Positions 9,019 to 17,605 of a stretch of 64,000 nucleotides of DNA are shown here, one piece after another. This DNA comes from Vibrio neptunius (lineage in GTDB: Bacteria; Pseudomonadota; Gammaproteobacteria; Enterobacterales; Vibrionaceae): positions 1-64,000 of the forward strand of contig NZ_JXXU01000020.1 of NCBI RefSeq assembly GCF_000967495.1, given 5' to 3'. How positions within the stretch are numbered: the stretch's first letter is position 1; every line of letters begins with the position of its first letter. Below the pieces are notes generated by a model. That model searched no databases. It saw only the letters and a list, made by a program, of their open reading frames with translations, and was not told where the DNA came from. Made by a program: the position numbers and the translations under genes.

Positions 9019-9963
9019 ATGGTTAACAATACAATTCAATGGTTTCCGGGCCACATGCATAAGGCCCAAAAAGAGATAGCTGAAGCCATCCCTCAAATTG
9101 ATGTCATTATTGAGGTACTTGACGCTCGTATCCCTTTTAGCAGCGAAAACCCCATGATCGCCGAGTTAAAGGGGGATAAGCCCGTGGTTAAAGTTCTCAA
9201 TAAACGCGATCTCGCCGACCCTGAGAGAACGCAACTTTGGATTGACCATTTTGAGAAAGAGCACAATGTTAAAGCGATTGCGATTACCACTTCTCAACAA
9301 CAAGAAGTAAACCGCATAATGGAGCTAGTTCGTAAACTGGCTCCTCACCGTGAGGAAATTGGCAAAAACATTCGTACCATGATCATGGGCATACCGAATG
9401 TAGGCAAATCAACCATCATCAATGCTCTTGCAGGTCGCACCATTGCAGTCACGGGCAACCAACCTGCCGTGACACGTCGTCAGCAACGCATCAACCTGCA
9501 AAACGGTATTGTTTTATCAGATACTCCAGGCATTTTATGGCCTAAAGTGGAAAATCCGCACAGTGGGTTCCGTCTCGCGGCAACCGGTGCTGTTAAAGAT
9601 ACGGCTATGGAATACGAAGAAGTCGCTTTCTACACGGTTGAGTACCTTGCAAAAGCTTACCCGGAGCGTTTGAAAGAGCGCTATCAGATCGAAGAAATGC
9701 CGGAAAGCGACATCGAGCTCATGGAAGAGATTGGCCGTCGACGTGGCGCGTTACGCTCTGGCGGACGAGTCGATTTGCATAAGTGTTCGGAAATTTTACT
9801 TCATGAATTGCGCAGTGGGACCTTAGGTCAAGTAACACTTGAGTTGCCAGAGATGATCACTAAAGAGTTGGTCGAAGTAGAGATTGAAGCGACACGTAAG
9901 GCCGAAGAGAAAGCCAAGAAAAAAGAAGAGCGTCGTAAGCGATACTTAAAAAACAAACGTTAA
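9019..9963 (+). CDS. rbgA: ribosome biogenesis GTPase (YlqF/RbgA family)
   Basis: A 314-residue circularly permuted GTPase. The motif order is G4 first (NKRD, 61-64), then G1 (GIPNVGKS, 124-131), a G2 Thr near 152, and G3 (DTPG, 168-171). The N-terminus IQWFPGHMHKA is diagnostic. In Bacillus RbgA drives late 50S assembly; the role in Vibrio is inferred. The C-terminus ends in a Lys/Arg/Glu-rich tail (about 290-314) consistent with rRNA contact. It is a single gene with its own terminator. Confidence 0.93.
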   Translation: MVNNTIQWFPGHMHKAQKEIAEAIPQIDVIIEVLDARIPFSSENPMIAELKGDKPVVKVLNKRDLADPERTQLWIDHFEKEHNVKAIAITTSQQQEVNRIMELVRKLAPHREEIGKNIRTMIMGIPNVGKSTIINALAGRTIAVTGNQPAVTRRQQRINLQNGIVLSDTPGILWPKVENPHSGFRLAATGAVKDTAMEYEEVAFYTVEYLAKAYPERLKERYQIEEMPESDIELMEEIGRRRGALRSGGRVDLHKCSEILLHELRSGTLGQVTLELPEMITKELVEVEIEATRKAEEKAKKKEERRKRYLKNKR

Positions 9964-9970
9964 TCACTAC

Positions 9971-9996
9971 AACGGCGGTATCTACCGCCGTTTTTA
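9971..9996 (+). terminator. terminator of rbgA
   Basis: AACGGCGGTA-TC-TACCGCCGTT followed by a T-run, 8 bases after the stop codon. Confidence 0.9.
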
Positions 9997-10057
9997 TTCT
10001 CGCTTCTACACTCACCTTTGATATAGTCAAAGCTATGTTATCAACGAGTTTCGCACA

Positions 10058-11035
10058 ATGAAAATCCCAACCAATATCATTACTGGTTTTCTGGGGACCG
10101 GAAAAACCACGACAATACTTAACCTGCTGAAAGCAAAACCGGCTGACGAACATTGGGCTGTTCTAGTCAATGAGTTTGGTGAGATTGGTATTGATGGCGC
10201 AATGTTGACAGAACAAGGCGCAATGATCAAAGAAGTACCAGGTGGTTGTATGTGTTGTGCTGCTGGAGTCCCGACTTCTGTTGCCCTTACCGCATTGCTT
10301 CGTACGCAGCCCAATCGTCTAATAGTTGAACCTACTGGCTTAGGCCACGCCCACAAGATTCTCGCAACGTTAACCTCGGCTCAATTCCGAGATTACATCG
10401 ACTTAAGAGCCACCATAGGATTAGTCGATCCTCGCAACCTATCTAACCCTAAGTATGTCGAGAATCAAAACTTTAACGACCAACTCAACATCGCAGATAT
10501 TGTGATTGGTAATAAAGTAGACGCGTGTCATGTCAGTGATATCGATGCGTTTAACGACTGGGTATCAGATCAAAATCCACCCAAGATTTATAGCCAACTT
10601 GTCAAGCAAGGGCGTTTCCCTATAGAACTTCTCGACAACCAGAGAAGGGAACCAACAGTGTCAACGGATATTGCACAGCACCATCATGAACACGCTGAGG
10701 AAGAACCACAATTTGCTCTAGCACCGGATCAGGTAATGGTCCGCAAAGAAAACAAAGGCCAAGGCTACTTTAGTTGTGGCTGGTTATTTGGTGCAGAAGT
10801 CACTTTCAGTTTTGATGACCTATTCTCTGTGTTATCAGACTTAACTGCCGAACGTGTCAAAGGCGTAATGAACACCGACAGAGGCTGCTATGCCTTCAAT
10901 GTAAGCCACGGCATTGTCTCTGTTAATGAAATGTCATTGGAGGGTTTCGAAAGCCGTCTGGAAGTGATCGATAGCCAACTGCTTCCATGGGATCAGTTAG
11001 AAAAAGTACTCAAGCAAATTGCCTCACTTGATTAG
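10058..11035 (+). CDS. CobW/COG0523-family GTP-binding metallochaperone
   Basis: A 325-residue protein with Walker A GFLGTGKT at 10-17, the metal-binding motif CMCC at 64-67 within GGCMCC, and the G4-type motif NKVD. A His-rich stretch (QHHHEHAEE, near 206-214) separates the GTPase from the C-terminal CobW_C domain, which starts at about 240 and includes YFSCGWLFG. Such proteins deliver Zn(II) or Co(II) using GTP hydrolysis. The YjiA subgroup seems closest. No Zur-type operator or zinc gene was recognised alongside, so the metal is unknown. Confidence 0.88.
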   Translation: MKIPTNIITGFLGTGKTTTILNLLKAKPADEHWAVLVNEFGEIGIDGAMLTEQGAMIKEVPGGCMCCAAGVPTSVALTALLRTQPNRLIVEPTGLGHAHKILATLTSAQFRDYIDLRATIGLVDPRNLSNPKYVENQNFNDQLNIADIVIGNKVDACHVSDIDAFNDWVSDQNPPKIYSQLVKQGRFPIELLDNQRREPTVSTDIAQHHHEHAEEEPQFALAPDQVMVRKENKGQGYFSCGWLFGAEVTFSFDDLFSVLSDLTAERVKGVMNTDRGCYAFNVSHGIVSVNEMSLEGFESRLEVIDSQLLPWDQLEKVLKQIASLD

Positions 11036-11054
11036 CCTTCTCCAAACGACAAAA

Positions 11055-11074
11055 GGCGCACCCTTTAGTGCGCC
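11055..11074. terminator. hairpin after the CobW gene
   Basis: GGCGCAC-CCTTTA-GTGCGCC, a perfect 7-bp stem. On the + strand no T-run follows; on the - strand it is followed by TTTT. It is probably the 3' end of the upstream gene's message, but weak as a rho-independent terminator. Confidence 0.5.
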
Positions 11075-11076
11075 CT

Positions 11077-11149
11077 ATCCCTCGTTACTCAATCGTGAGT
11101 CTGCGAGTCAGGACCGTATATTTTTGCGCCCTGATCATAAAACGAGGAT
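11077..11149 (+). ncRNA. candidate structured RNA, multi-stem junction
   Basis: A closing stem CCTCGTT (11080-11086) pairs with AACGAGG (11141-11147). It encloses ACTC/GAGT with a 6-base loop (11087-11100) and TCAGG/CCTGA (11108-11134). The nested order fits a three-way junction. It does not match any riboswitch class I recognise. Short stems can arise by chance, so this is only a candidate. Confidence 0.25.
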
Positions 11150-11273
11150 CTCAAAATGATGTGTTGAATCCATCCAAATTGTAGGTAAGGCTTTTAATCC
11201 TCCATGCGGGTTGGTTCAGATTGCCTTACGTCTTAACTATGGTTCAAAATGCTAAAAGTGCAAGGAGATAAAC

Positions 11274-11357
11274 GTGATCTCTGACCAATTCCTGACTATT
11301 TTTGAACTCTCACATCCTTCATATTTGAAAATCAACATTTCATTCTTGACGCTATAG
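11274..11357 (+). CDS. possible 27-residue small protein or leader peptide
   Basis: GTG start preceded by AAGGAG with an ideal 6-base spacer; 27 codons then TAG. The peptide begins VISDQFLTIFELS and has no recognisable motif. Only the ribosome-binding site supports it. It ends 80 bases before clcA, so it could be a leader peptide, or chance. Confidence 0.2.
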   Translation: MISDQFLTIFELSHPSYLKINISFLTL

Positions 11358-11437
11358 TTAAACTTACACAAGCGTATAATTCTCATGTAAGACATCAATA
11401 TTTACAATGCAACCAATCGGATGAGGTTACCTTTTTT

Positions 11438-12838
11438 ATGACCAAGAGAGAGAAAATTAAGCAATCCCTTTTAGCGAGTATGCCAAAGGATGCAATTAAT
11501 CAGTTTCTCTCTAAAGATAAAACACCTGTTTCTGTTCTCGTCCTTTCTTTACTTGTCGGTATTCTTGCCGGCATTGTGGGTACCTTGTTCGAGATTGCCG
11601 TTCATTTTGTCTCTGAAACCCGGACTGACTGGCTCAAACAAGCAATCGGTAGCGCGTTGCCGCTGTGGCTCGCGGCATTTTTGATCAGTGCCGCATTGGC
11701 ATTTGTTGGCTACTATCTCGTTCATCGTTTTGCCCCCGAAGCTGCCGGATCAGGCATTCCAGAAATTGAAGGTGCAATGGATGGTATACGCCCCGTTCGT
11801 TGGTGGCGTGTTATACCTGTGAAATTCTTTGGTGGTATGGGCGCACTGGGCTCAGGCATGGTACTTGGCCGCGAAGGTCCAACGGTTCAAATGGGAGGAG
11901 CCATTGGCCGTATGGTGACGGATCTTTTTCAGGTCAAAAATGACGATACCAAACACACATTGCTTGCCTCTGGCGCAGCAGGAGGTTTAGCCGCAGCGTT
12001 CAATGCCCCGCTGGCTGGCATCATGTTTGTCGTTGAAGAGATGCGCCCCCAATTTCGCTATTCACTCATTTCTATTCGAGCGGTGATCATTTCGGCCATC
12101 GCCGCCAACATTGTCTTTCGTTACATTAATGGTCAAGATGCGGTGATCACCATGCCGCAATATCACCCGCCCGAACTTGCAGCTTTGTGGCTCTTCTTGC
12201 TTTTAGGTGCCATGTTTGGTGTTTTTGGTGTGGTGTTTAATCGCCTCGTTACTCTCTCTCAAGACTTGTTTGTCAAACTGCATAAGAATGATCGTCGACG
12301 TTACCTGATCACTGGAAGCTGTATAGGTGGTTGTTTTGGTTTGATGCTGCTTTATCTGCCAGAAATAACCGGAGGCGGTATTAGCTTAATACCGACCATC
12401 ACTAACGGTGGCTACGGTGCGACAGTGCTACTGCTTTTATTCGCTGCAAGGATCCTCACCACACTGATTTGTTTTGGCTCTGGGGCACCCGGCGGTATCT
12501 TTGCGCCGATGTTAGCTTTGGGTACGCTATTTGGTTATGCATTTGGCTTAATCGCCCATGGTTTAATGCCTGAATTGATGATTTCACCCGGCATGTTTGC
12601 GATCGCAGGTATGGGGGCTTTGTTCGCGGCTACCGTGCGTGCGCCGATCACTGGCATATTGTTAGTGATCGAAATGACCAACAACTACTACCTAATACTG
12701 CCACTGATCATTACCTGCTTGGGGGCCGTTATTTTTGCTCAGTTACTCGGTGGGCAGCCGATTTATAGCCAACTGTTACATCGAACATTAAAAAATGAGA
12801 AGTTGAGACAAGAAGACCTTCCCTGCGACTCAAAATGA
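11438..12838 (+). CDS. clcA: H+/Cl- exchange transporter ClcA
   Basis: A 466-residue CLC antiporter. The three selectivity signatures are in order: GSGIPE (104-109), GREGP (144-148; Glu146 matches the external gating glutamate of E. coli ClcA) and GAPGGIFAP. The internal proton glutamate is present in FVVEEMRPQFRY (about 200-201). It exchanges two chloride ions for one proton across the inner membrane and helps survival of extreme acid in enteric bacteria. The cytoplasmic CBS domains of larger CLC proteins are absent, as expected. It is a single gene. Confidence 0.95.
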   Translation: MTKREKIKQSLLASMPKDAINQFLSKDKTPVSVLVLSLLVGILAGIVGTLFEIAVHFVSETRTDWLKQAIGSALPLWLAAFLISAALAFVGYYLVHRFAPEAAGSGIPEIEGAMDGIRPVRWWRVIPVKFFGGMGALGSGMVLGREGPTVQMGGAIGRMVTDLFQVKNDDTKHTLLASGAAGGLAAAFNAPLAGIMFVVEEMRPQFRYSLISIRAVIISAIAANIVFRYINGQDAVITMPQYHPPELAALWLFLLLGAMFGVFGVVFNRLVTLSQDLFVKLHKNDRRRYLITGSCIGGCFGLMLLYLPEITGGGISLIPTITNGGYGATVLLLLFAARILTTLICFGSGAPGGIFAPMLALGTLFGYAFGLIAHGLMPELMISPGMFAIAGMGALFAATVRAPITGILLVIEMTNNYYLILPLIITCLGAVIFAQLLGGQPIYSQLLHRTLKNEKLRQEDLPCDSK

Positions 12839-12915
12839 CAATTGCACAGTAACCGCTCAGCTTGATATGATCTTCTGCCCTGAATGATCTGTAGCACGGA
12901 TTTGCTCAATCATTA

Positions 12916-13929
12916 GTGCCAATCATTTATTTCAAGCTAGTCAGGATTACGCCGTTGAACTGGAAACGCTTTACACACTTTCACAGTGTGCCCCCCTCAC
13001 AAGCCGCATTAGCGCTGGGCATGATAGGACTCGGTCATGCATGGGCATTGTATATTCCTGACATTGGCGTTTTTATCCGCCCTTATCTTGCCGCAGGCGG
13101 TGCTATTCTGCTGCTTCCAGTGCTAATAAAATACTTCAGCAGTTACTCCACTTTCATCAACGATATTAGACACCCACTGAGCGGCAGCTTGATGGCCCCT
13201 ATGAGTATGGCATTGTTGATCTTATGTGATTACCTCGCCGTGATCTCGCCCTTGATCGCTTACCCTTTGTGGTTTGCGGCGCTGCTGCTCCACATCACCA
13301 TGATGGTGTTGTTTTTCTTCTTTCAAATAACACGCTTCAAGTTAGCCAATATTGTTCCTAGTTGGTTCCTATATCCAGTAGGGTTAATTAGTAGCTCGTT
13401 GGCAGGCACCAAGTTCGGTCATAACGTATTTTCAGAAACCTTAGTCAGCATCTGTATTACAATATACTTCTTTATGTTACCACTGGTTCTCTATAGGCTG
13501 ATGTTTGAAGGCCGGCTCCCACGCAGAGCAAGGCCAACACTCGCCATAATGGCAGCACCAATCAACCTGTCATTGGCGACCTATTTGGTTAACTTCCAAA
13601 AGCCAGACCCAATTCTCACTGGCGCTTTGGCTGGTATCGCTATCACTATGACGTTAACAATCTACTTGTGTTACTTCCGTCTAATGCGACTAAAATTCCA
13701 ACCTTCCATTGCGGCAGTCACCTTCCCTTCTGTCATTAGTGCGATCGCGATGCACCGTCTGACGAGCTTTTTCGAGCAGTATCATCCGCACTGGCACTGG
13801 CTTCACAAATTTGGATTTTTTGAGCTGAGTGTCGCCACCGCACTGGTAGCATGGGTACTGATTGGCTATATCAAGATGTACTGGCCAGAGTTCCATACAT
13901 CTAGCAAGAACGTCACCATGAGCAAATAG
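12916..13929 (+). CDS. TDT/TehA-SLAC1-family transporter
   Basis: About 337 residues with around ten hydrophobic helices and the features of the tellurite-resistance/dicarboxylate transporter family (TehA, plant SLAC1): a first helix ALALGMIGLGHAWALY, the VPSWFLYPVGL helix corresponding to the conserved central motif, and a similar repeat later. These are anion channels or transporters; the substrate is unknown. The start is unclear: GTG 12916 lacks a good ribosome-binding site, while a TTG near 12955 has CAGGA upstream. It lies 77 bases after clcA, also an anion-handling gene, and may be co-transcribed. Confidence 0.8.
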   Translation: MPIIYFKLVRITPLNWKRFTHFHSVPPSQAALALGMIGLGHAWALYIPDIGVFIRPYLAAGGAILLLPVLIKYFSSYSTFINDIRHPLSGSLMAPMSMALLILCDYLAVISPLIAYPLWFAALLLHITMMVLFFFFQITRFKLANIVPSWFLYPVGLISSSLAGTKFGHNVFSETLVSICITIYFFMLPLVLYRLMFEGRLPRRARPTLAIMAAPINLSLATYLVNFQKPDPILTGALAGIAITMTLTIYLCYFRLMRLKFQPSIAAVTFPSVISAIAMHRLTSFFEQYHPHWHWLHKFGFFELSVATALVAWVLIGYIKMYWPEFHTSSKNVTMSK

Positions 13930-14146
13930 CACTCTGCACTGAATAGTTAACGGCAGTATATCGAAATTTTTCTTATGTTAGGCTCGGGTCAGCTTAGGGA
14001 AAGAATTCATATATAAATATAGTTGATATTTTTATTTGTAACGAACCACAAAGTAATCAATATCAGCGCTCGAACTTATATCCATTTTGGTTCATATATC
14101 CTTTTGTCAGCTGGCACATGGTTTTAACAAAAAGGATATACTTGTC

Positions 14147-15328
14147 ATGAATACACTGAACCACTACCCTCCTTTGCCAGATTTTATTAATCAAAAGATA
14201 GAATTTTATCTTAATGATTTAATTAATAACAACAAAAACGGTAAACATTTAGTTCTTGGAAAGAGGCCTCAAAATGGCGACCTTGTTTTACAAAGTAATG
14301 ATTATCTAGATCTATCGAATAACCCCGATATCATTGAGCACCATATTAGTTCTATTATGGCACGAAAAAGTAGCCCGTTTATGTCGGGGATTTTTTTACA
14401 AGATGAATGTTCTAAACCCGAAGTGGAGCAAAAACTCGCTAAGTATGTCGGATTTCAATCTTGTTTACTTTCTCAGTCTGGATGGGCAGCTAATACCGCT
14501 TTGCTGCAAACCATTTGTGACAGTGAAACTAATGTCTACATCGATTTTTTCGCTCATATGTCATTATGGGAAGGTGCTCGCATAGCTGGAGCTAATATTC
14601 ATCCCTTTATGCACAATAACGTTAATCATCTGAATAAACTGATCAATAGACATGGTCCTGGCATTGTTCTTGTTGATTCGATTTACAGTACTATAGGAAC
14701 TATAGCACCATTGGTCGACATTGTATTAATCGCAAAAGAGCATGGATGTGCAGTTGTAGTCGATGAATCTCATTCTTTAGGGACTCACGGTAAACATGGG
14801 GCAGGTTTGTTACAAAGCTTAAAGCTGAGTCATCAGGTGGACTTCATGACGGCCAGTTTAGCAAAAACATTTGCCTACCGAGCAGGGGCAATTTGGTGTA
14901 ACAATCGAACTAATGATTGTATTCCATTCGTGGCTTACCCTGCGATTTTTAGCTCGACCATGTTGCCACATGAACTAGATCGACTCGATAAAACACTGGA
15001 TATCATTAAGGAAAAAGAAGAAGAAAGGGCTTATTTGCAAAAGTTGAGCGAATATTTGAAAACTAACCTAATCAATATCGGGTTAACAATTAGAAGCCAA
15101 TCTCAAATAGTAGCTATTGAAACAGGGGATGAGCGCAATACTGAAAAAATGAGAGATTTTTTGGAATCTCAGGGAATATTTGGTGCAGTCTTTTGTAGAC
15201 CGGCAACGACACCCAATAAGAACATAATACGTTTTTCTCTTAATAGCTCCACGACCAAAGATGAAGTAGATAAAATTGTGTATGCTTGTCAGAAAGCTTA
15301 TGACCTTCCAGATATGTACTTTATTTAA
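14147..15328 (+). CDS. cqsA: CAI-1 autoinducer synthase CqsA
   Basis: A 393-residue PLP-dependent enzyme of the alpha-oxoamine synthase family. It condenses an acyl-CoA with an aminobutyrate donor (SAM) to give amino-CAI-1, precursor of the alpha-hydroxyketone autoinducer. The PLP lysine is Lys240 in [13 protein letters not shown]; the [11 protein letters not shown] segment (205-215) holds the cofactor-binding Asp and His. ATG 14147 is chosen because AAGGA lies ten bases upstream and it aligns with the known Vibrio N-terminus; an upstream TTG (14087) only extends the frame. It is convergent with its receptor gene cqsS, the classic arrangement. Confidence 0.97.
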   Translation: MNTLNHYPPLPDFINQKIEFYLNDLINNNKNGKHLVLGKRPQNGDLVLQSNDYLDLSNNPDIIEHHISSIMARKSSPFMSGIFLQDECSKPEVEQKLAKYVGFQSCLLSQSGWAANTALLQTICDSETNVYIDFFAHMSLWEGARIAGANIHPFMHNNVNHLNKLINRHGPGIVLVDSIYSTIGTIAPLVDIVLIAKEHGCAVVVDESHSLGTHGKHGAGLLQSLKLSHQVDFMTASLAKTFAYRAGAIWCNNRTNDCIPFVAYPAIFSSTMLPHELDRLDKTLDIIKEKEEERAYLQKLSEYLKTNLINIGLTIRSQSQIVAIETGDERNTEKMRDFLESQGIFGAVFCRPATTPNKNIIRFSLNSSTTKDEVDKIVYACQKAYDLPDMYFI

Positions 15329-15336
15329 ACAAATAC

Positions 15337-15366
15337 AAATGGCCCATAGAGAGTGGGCCATTTTTA
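15337..15366. terminator. bidirectional terminator between cqsA and cqsS
   Basis: AAATGGCCCA-TAGAGAG-TGGGCCATTT then TTT; A-rich on the left, T-rich on the right. It overlaps the cqsS stop codon and serves both convergent genes. Confidence 0.9.
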
Positions 15367-17409
15367 AATCCAGTTTGAAATCTTGTCCAACAATACCTCG
15401 GTACCTGCTGGTTTAATAATATAATCATTCATTCCTGATTGGTGGATTTTATCAATAGCGGTTGAAGTCGAATCACCAGTATGACCTAAAATTGGAACAT
15501 CAGCATAATCGCTATCTGACGAACGGATAGCATTTGCCGCCTCAAGGCCATTCAGTTGAGGCATTTCTATATCCATCAGTACTAAATCGACAAAATTGTT
15601 TTTAAGTTTGTCTAACACTTCTTGCCCATTCTGGGCTTGAATCACCTCAAATCCCTGCTGCTCTAACAAAATAGACGTGTAAGTACGAAGTGAGTGATTG
15701 TCGTCAGCAATAACGATCGTTTTACCGACACGAACTTCTTTTCTCGGCAGTAAGTTACGATCAGGTTCAGGAGACTCAAAAAACAATTCATCCAAGACGC
15801 GTGCAGGTTCTAAAGACATGCGATGCTTCTCAACAGGGTAAATAGTCAAGTGCCTTTCGACATCGTTGTGATAGCAGTTATTCTCGTCGTAGAGAAACAC
15901 GATTCTCGCTTCAGTGAAATGAAGCTTGTTCTCTAACGCCGAAAGTTGGTCTGGTGAGGTTATCACTGCATCCAAATCAATAAATATCAAATCGTATTCA
16001 AATTCGTACTCTTCCCTGCTGTTAGCCAATTTGAGGTCAACGGCGTTAAGAGTAAATCCCTTATAAAAAGACTGTTCGTTTAGTAGTTGTGAAATCACAC
16101 TTGTTTCACCGACATAGAGGGCTGATTTAGATTTCATGAGGTCCAACTTGATGTAATCCACTCTCGCTGATTGGTATCGAGGGAAAGTCAGTGTGAATTC
16201 CGTCCATTCATTTAGTTCAGACCTACAACTGATTCTGCCACCTAAAGCATTCATCACTTTCCGACAAAATGGTAAACCAAGACCATAGCTACCTGACTTG
16301 CCGAAGGTGTAAAAATCTTTAAAAATGTGTTTAAGGACTTCTGGGGCTATACCCACTCCGTTATCTCGGAACACAATGGTGTTGTTTTTGTCGAAACTCT
16401 TTAGCTCAACAGTGATTTGAAAATGGTTACCGTTCTGATAATAAAAGGCATTTTTGAGAAGATTGTACAAGGCATATTTGATGAGTGTATCACTACCAAA
16501 GAAATCAGCATCCTGTTCACATTTGAACTGAACAGCCTGCTTATCAATTGGGCTCTTGTAAGCGAAGCTTGATAGAGAGTCTTCCGTTACACGTTTTAAA
16601 GAGTGTCTCCTGAATGTCGACGTAGAAACGCGGTTTTCATCAATAGAAGTCAATAGAAGATCGATAGTTTCGTTACCATATTGAATCACTTCATCTGCAT
16701 CACTGAGCACTTCTCTCGCTATGGTCAATTCCTGATGCGACATTGAGTAAAACTCATCAGTTTTTGACTTTTCATCAGGCAATAATGAACTGAGAACATC
16801 AAAAGATGCTTTCAGCGCACTTAAAGGGTTACGCATTTCATGAGCGATTCCTGCGCCAAAGGATTTTGCTATAGATACTTTACTCTCATGCTCTGCCTGA
16901 TTGCGGAAATAGAATAAGTTACCAAAAATATATGTGAACAGAAAAATCGGCAGGTATGGCCACACTATTTTCTCCAACGCCAAGCTAAAGTCATACCCGT
17001 AAACGGTGACAAAAGCACACAATAACGCAATCGAAGCTTGCAGCAACATAACTCGCGTTTGGTGAACCAGCAAAACATGGAGAAAAACTGAGGCCATAAA
17101 AGACATCGCCCATACCGTCGACCACTCGTTCATAAACATCATGTAGCTAAAAAAGTACGGTAAGCAGATCGATATCGAGATGAGATAATATTGAGGCAGG
17201 TATCTTTGTACGTACTTGGGTAGTGCACGACGAACCACGAGAATAGCGAAAAGAAATGCGCAAAACAATCTGAGGGCCAAACTTTCGTATGGCTGAGGGA
17301 ACAGGTAGGTCCATACGTAGTAGTAAGCAGGAAAACCAAGCAAGCCCATCCAACCCACGAGTGTAAGGTTCGGGTCTGCGTATTGATAAATCTTCTTTAC
17401 TACATTCAT
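15364..17409 (-). CDS. cqsS: CAI-1 receptor, hybrid sensor kinase CqsS
   Basis: 681 residues. Six membrane segments in the first 168 residues form the CAI-1 binding site. Then come a HisKA domain with phospho-His190 (FGAGIAHEMRNPL), a HATPase domain (NLLKNAFYY, FRDNGVGI, GLGLPF), a linker, and a C-terminal receiver with phospho-Asp at about 613 (LMDIEMP). At low cell density it feeds phosphate through LuxU to LuxO; CAI-1 switches it to phosphatase. Phe166, 24 residues before the phospho-His, sits at the position that sets ligand tail-length preference (Cys170 in V. cholerae, Phe175 in V. harveyi, from memory). Confidence 0.97.
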   Translation of the reverse strand: MNVVKKIYQYADPNLTLVGWMGLLGFPAYYYVWTYLFPQPYESLALRLFCAFLFAILVVRRALPKYVQRYLPQYYLISISICLPYFFSYMMFMNEWSTVWAMSFMASVFLHVLLVHQTRVMLLQASIALLCAFVTVYGYDFSLALEKIVWPYLPIFLFTYIFGNLFYFRNQAEHESKVSIAKSFGAGIAHEMRNPLSALKASFDVLSSLLPDEKSKTDEFYSMSHQELTIAREVLSDADEVIQYGNETIDLLLTSIDENRVSTSTFRRHSLKRVTEDSLSSFAYKSPIDKQAVQFKCEQDADFFGSDTLIKYALYNLLKNAFYYQNGNHFQITVELKSFDKNNTIVFRDNGVGIAPEVLKHIFKDFYTFGKSGSYGLGLPFCRKVMNALGGRISCRSELNEWTEFTLTFPRYQSARVDYIKLDLMKSKSALYVGETSVISQLLNEQSFYKGFTLNAVDLKLANSREEYEFEYDLIFIDLDAVITSPDQLSALENKLHFTEARIVFLYDENNCYHNDVERHLTIYPVEKHRMSLEPARVLDELFFESPEPDRNLLPRKEVRVGKTIVIADDNHSLRTYTSILLEQQGFEVIQAQNGQEVLDKLKNNFVDLVLMDIEMPQLNGLEAANAIRSSDSDYADVPILGHTGDSTSTAIDKIHQSGMNDYIIKPAGTEVLLDKISNWI

Positions 17410-17605
17410 GCATTAAAACCGCTACGCGCTACTTCTTTTTCGCCTAAAGCACTGTTACAAGCGCCTTAAGCCCATTTAAATGATTGTGACCGCTAGGCAC
17501 CAAAGTGTGACCTACCCAAAGTGATCGATTCTATGCTGTTAACATAAACCACTGTTATAGATTGAGCATACGCAACATAGTGAATTATGTAAATTTTAGC
17601 CTGCA

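Larger units (their letters stand above)
11036..11437. other. intergenic region upstream of clcA
   Basis: About 400 bases. It contains a hairpin at 11055-11074, a possible multi-branched RNA fold at 11077-11149, and a tiny open frame with a good ribosome-binding site at 11274. A TATAAT hexamer at 11375-11380 is a plausible -10 box for clcA, without a convincing -35 at normal spacing. Confidence 0.5.

Noticed and set aside
11346..11380. TTGACG and TATAAT as a clcA promoter
   Set aside because: The spacer is 23 bases, too long for sigma-70; only the -10 hexamer is kept as a possibility.
17486..17515. Repeated TGTGACC upstream of cqsS as a CRP site
   Set aside because: The copies are direct, not inverted, and neither is followed by a TCACA half-site.
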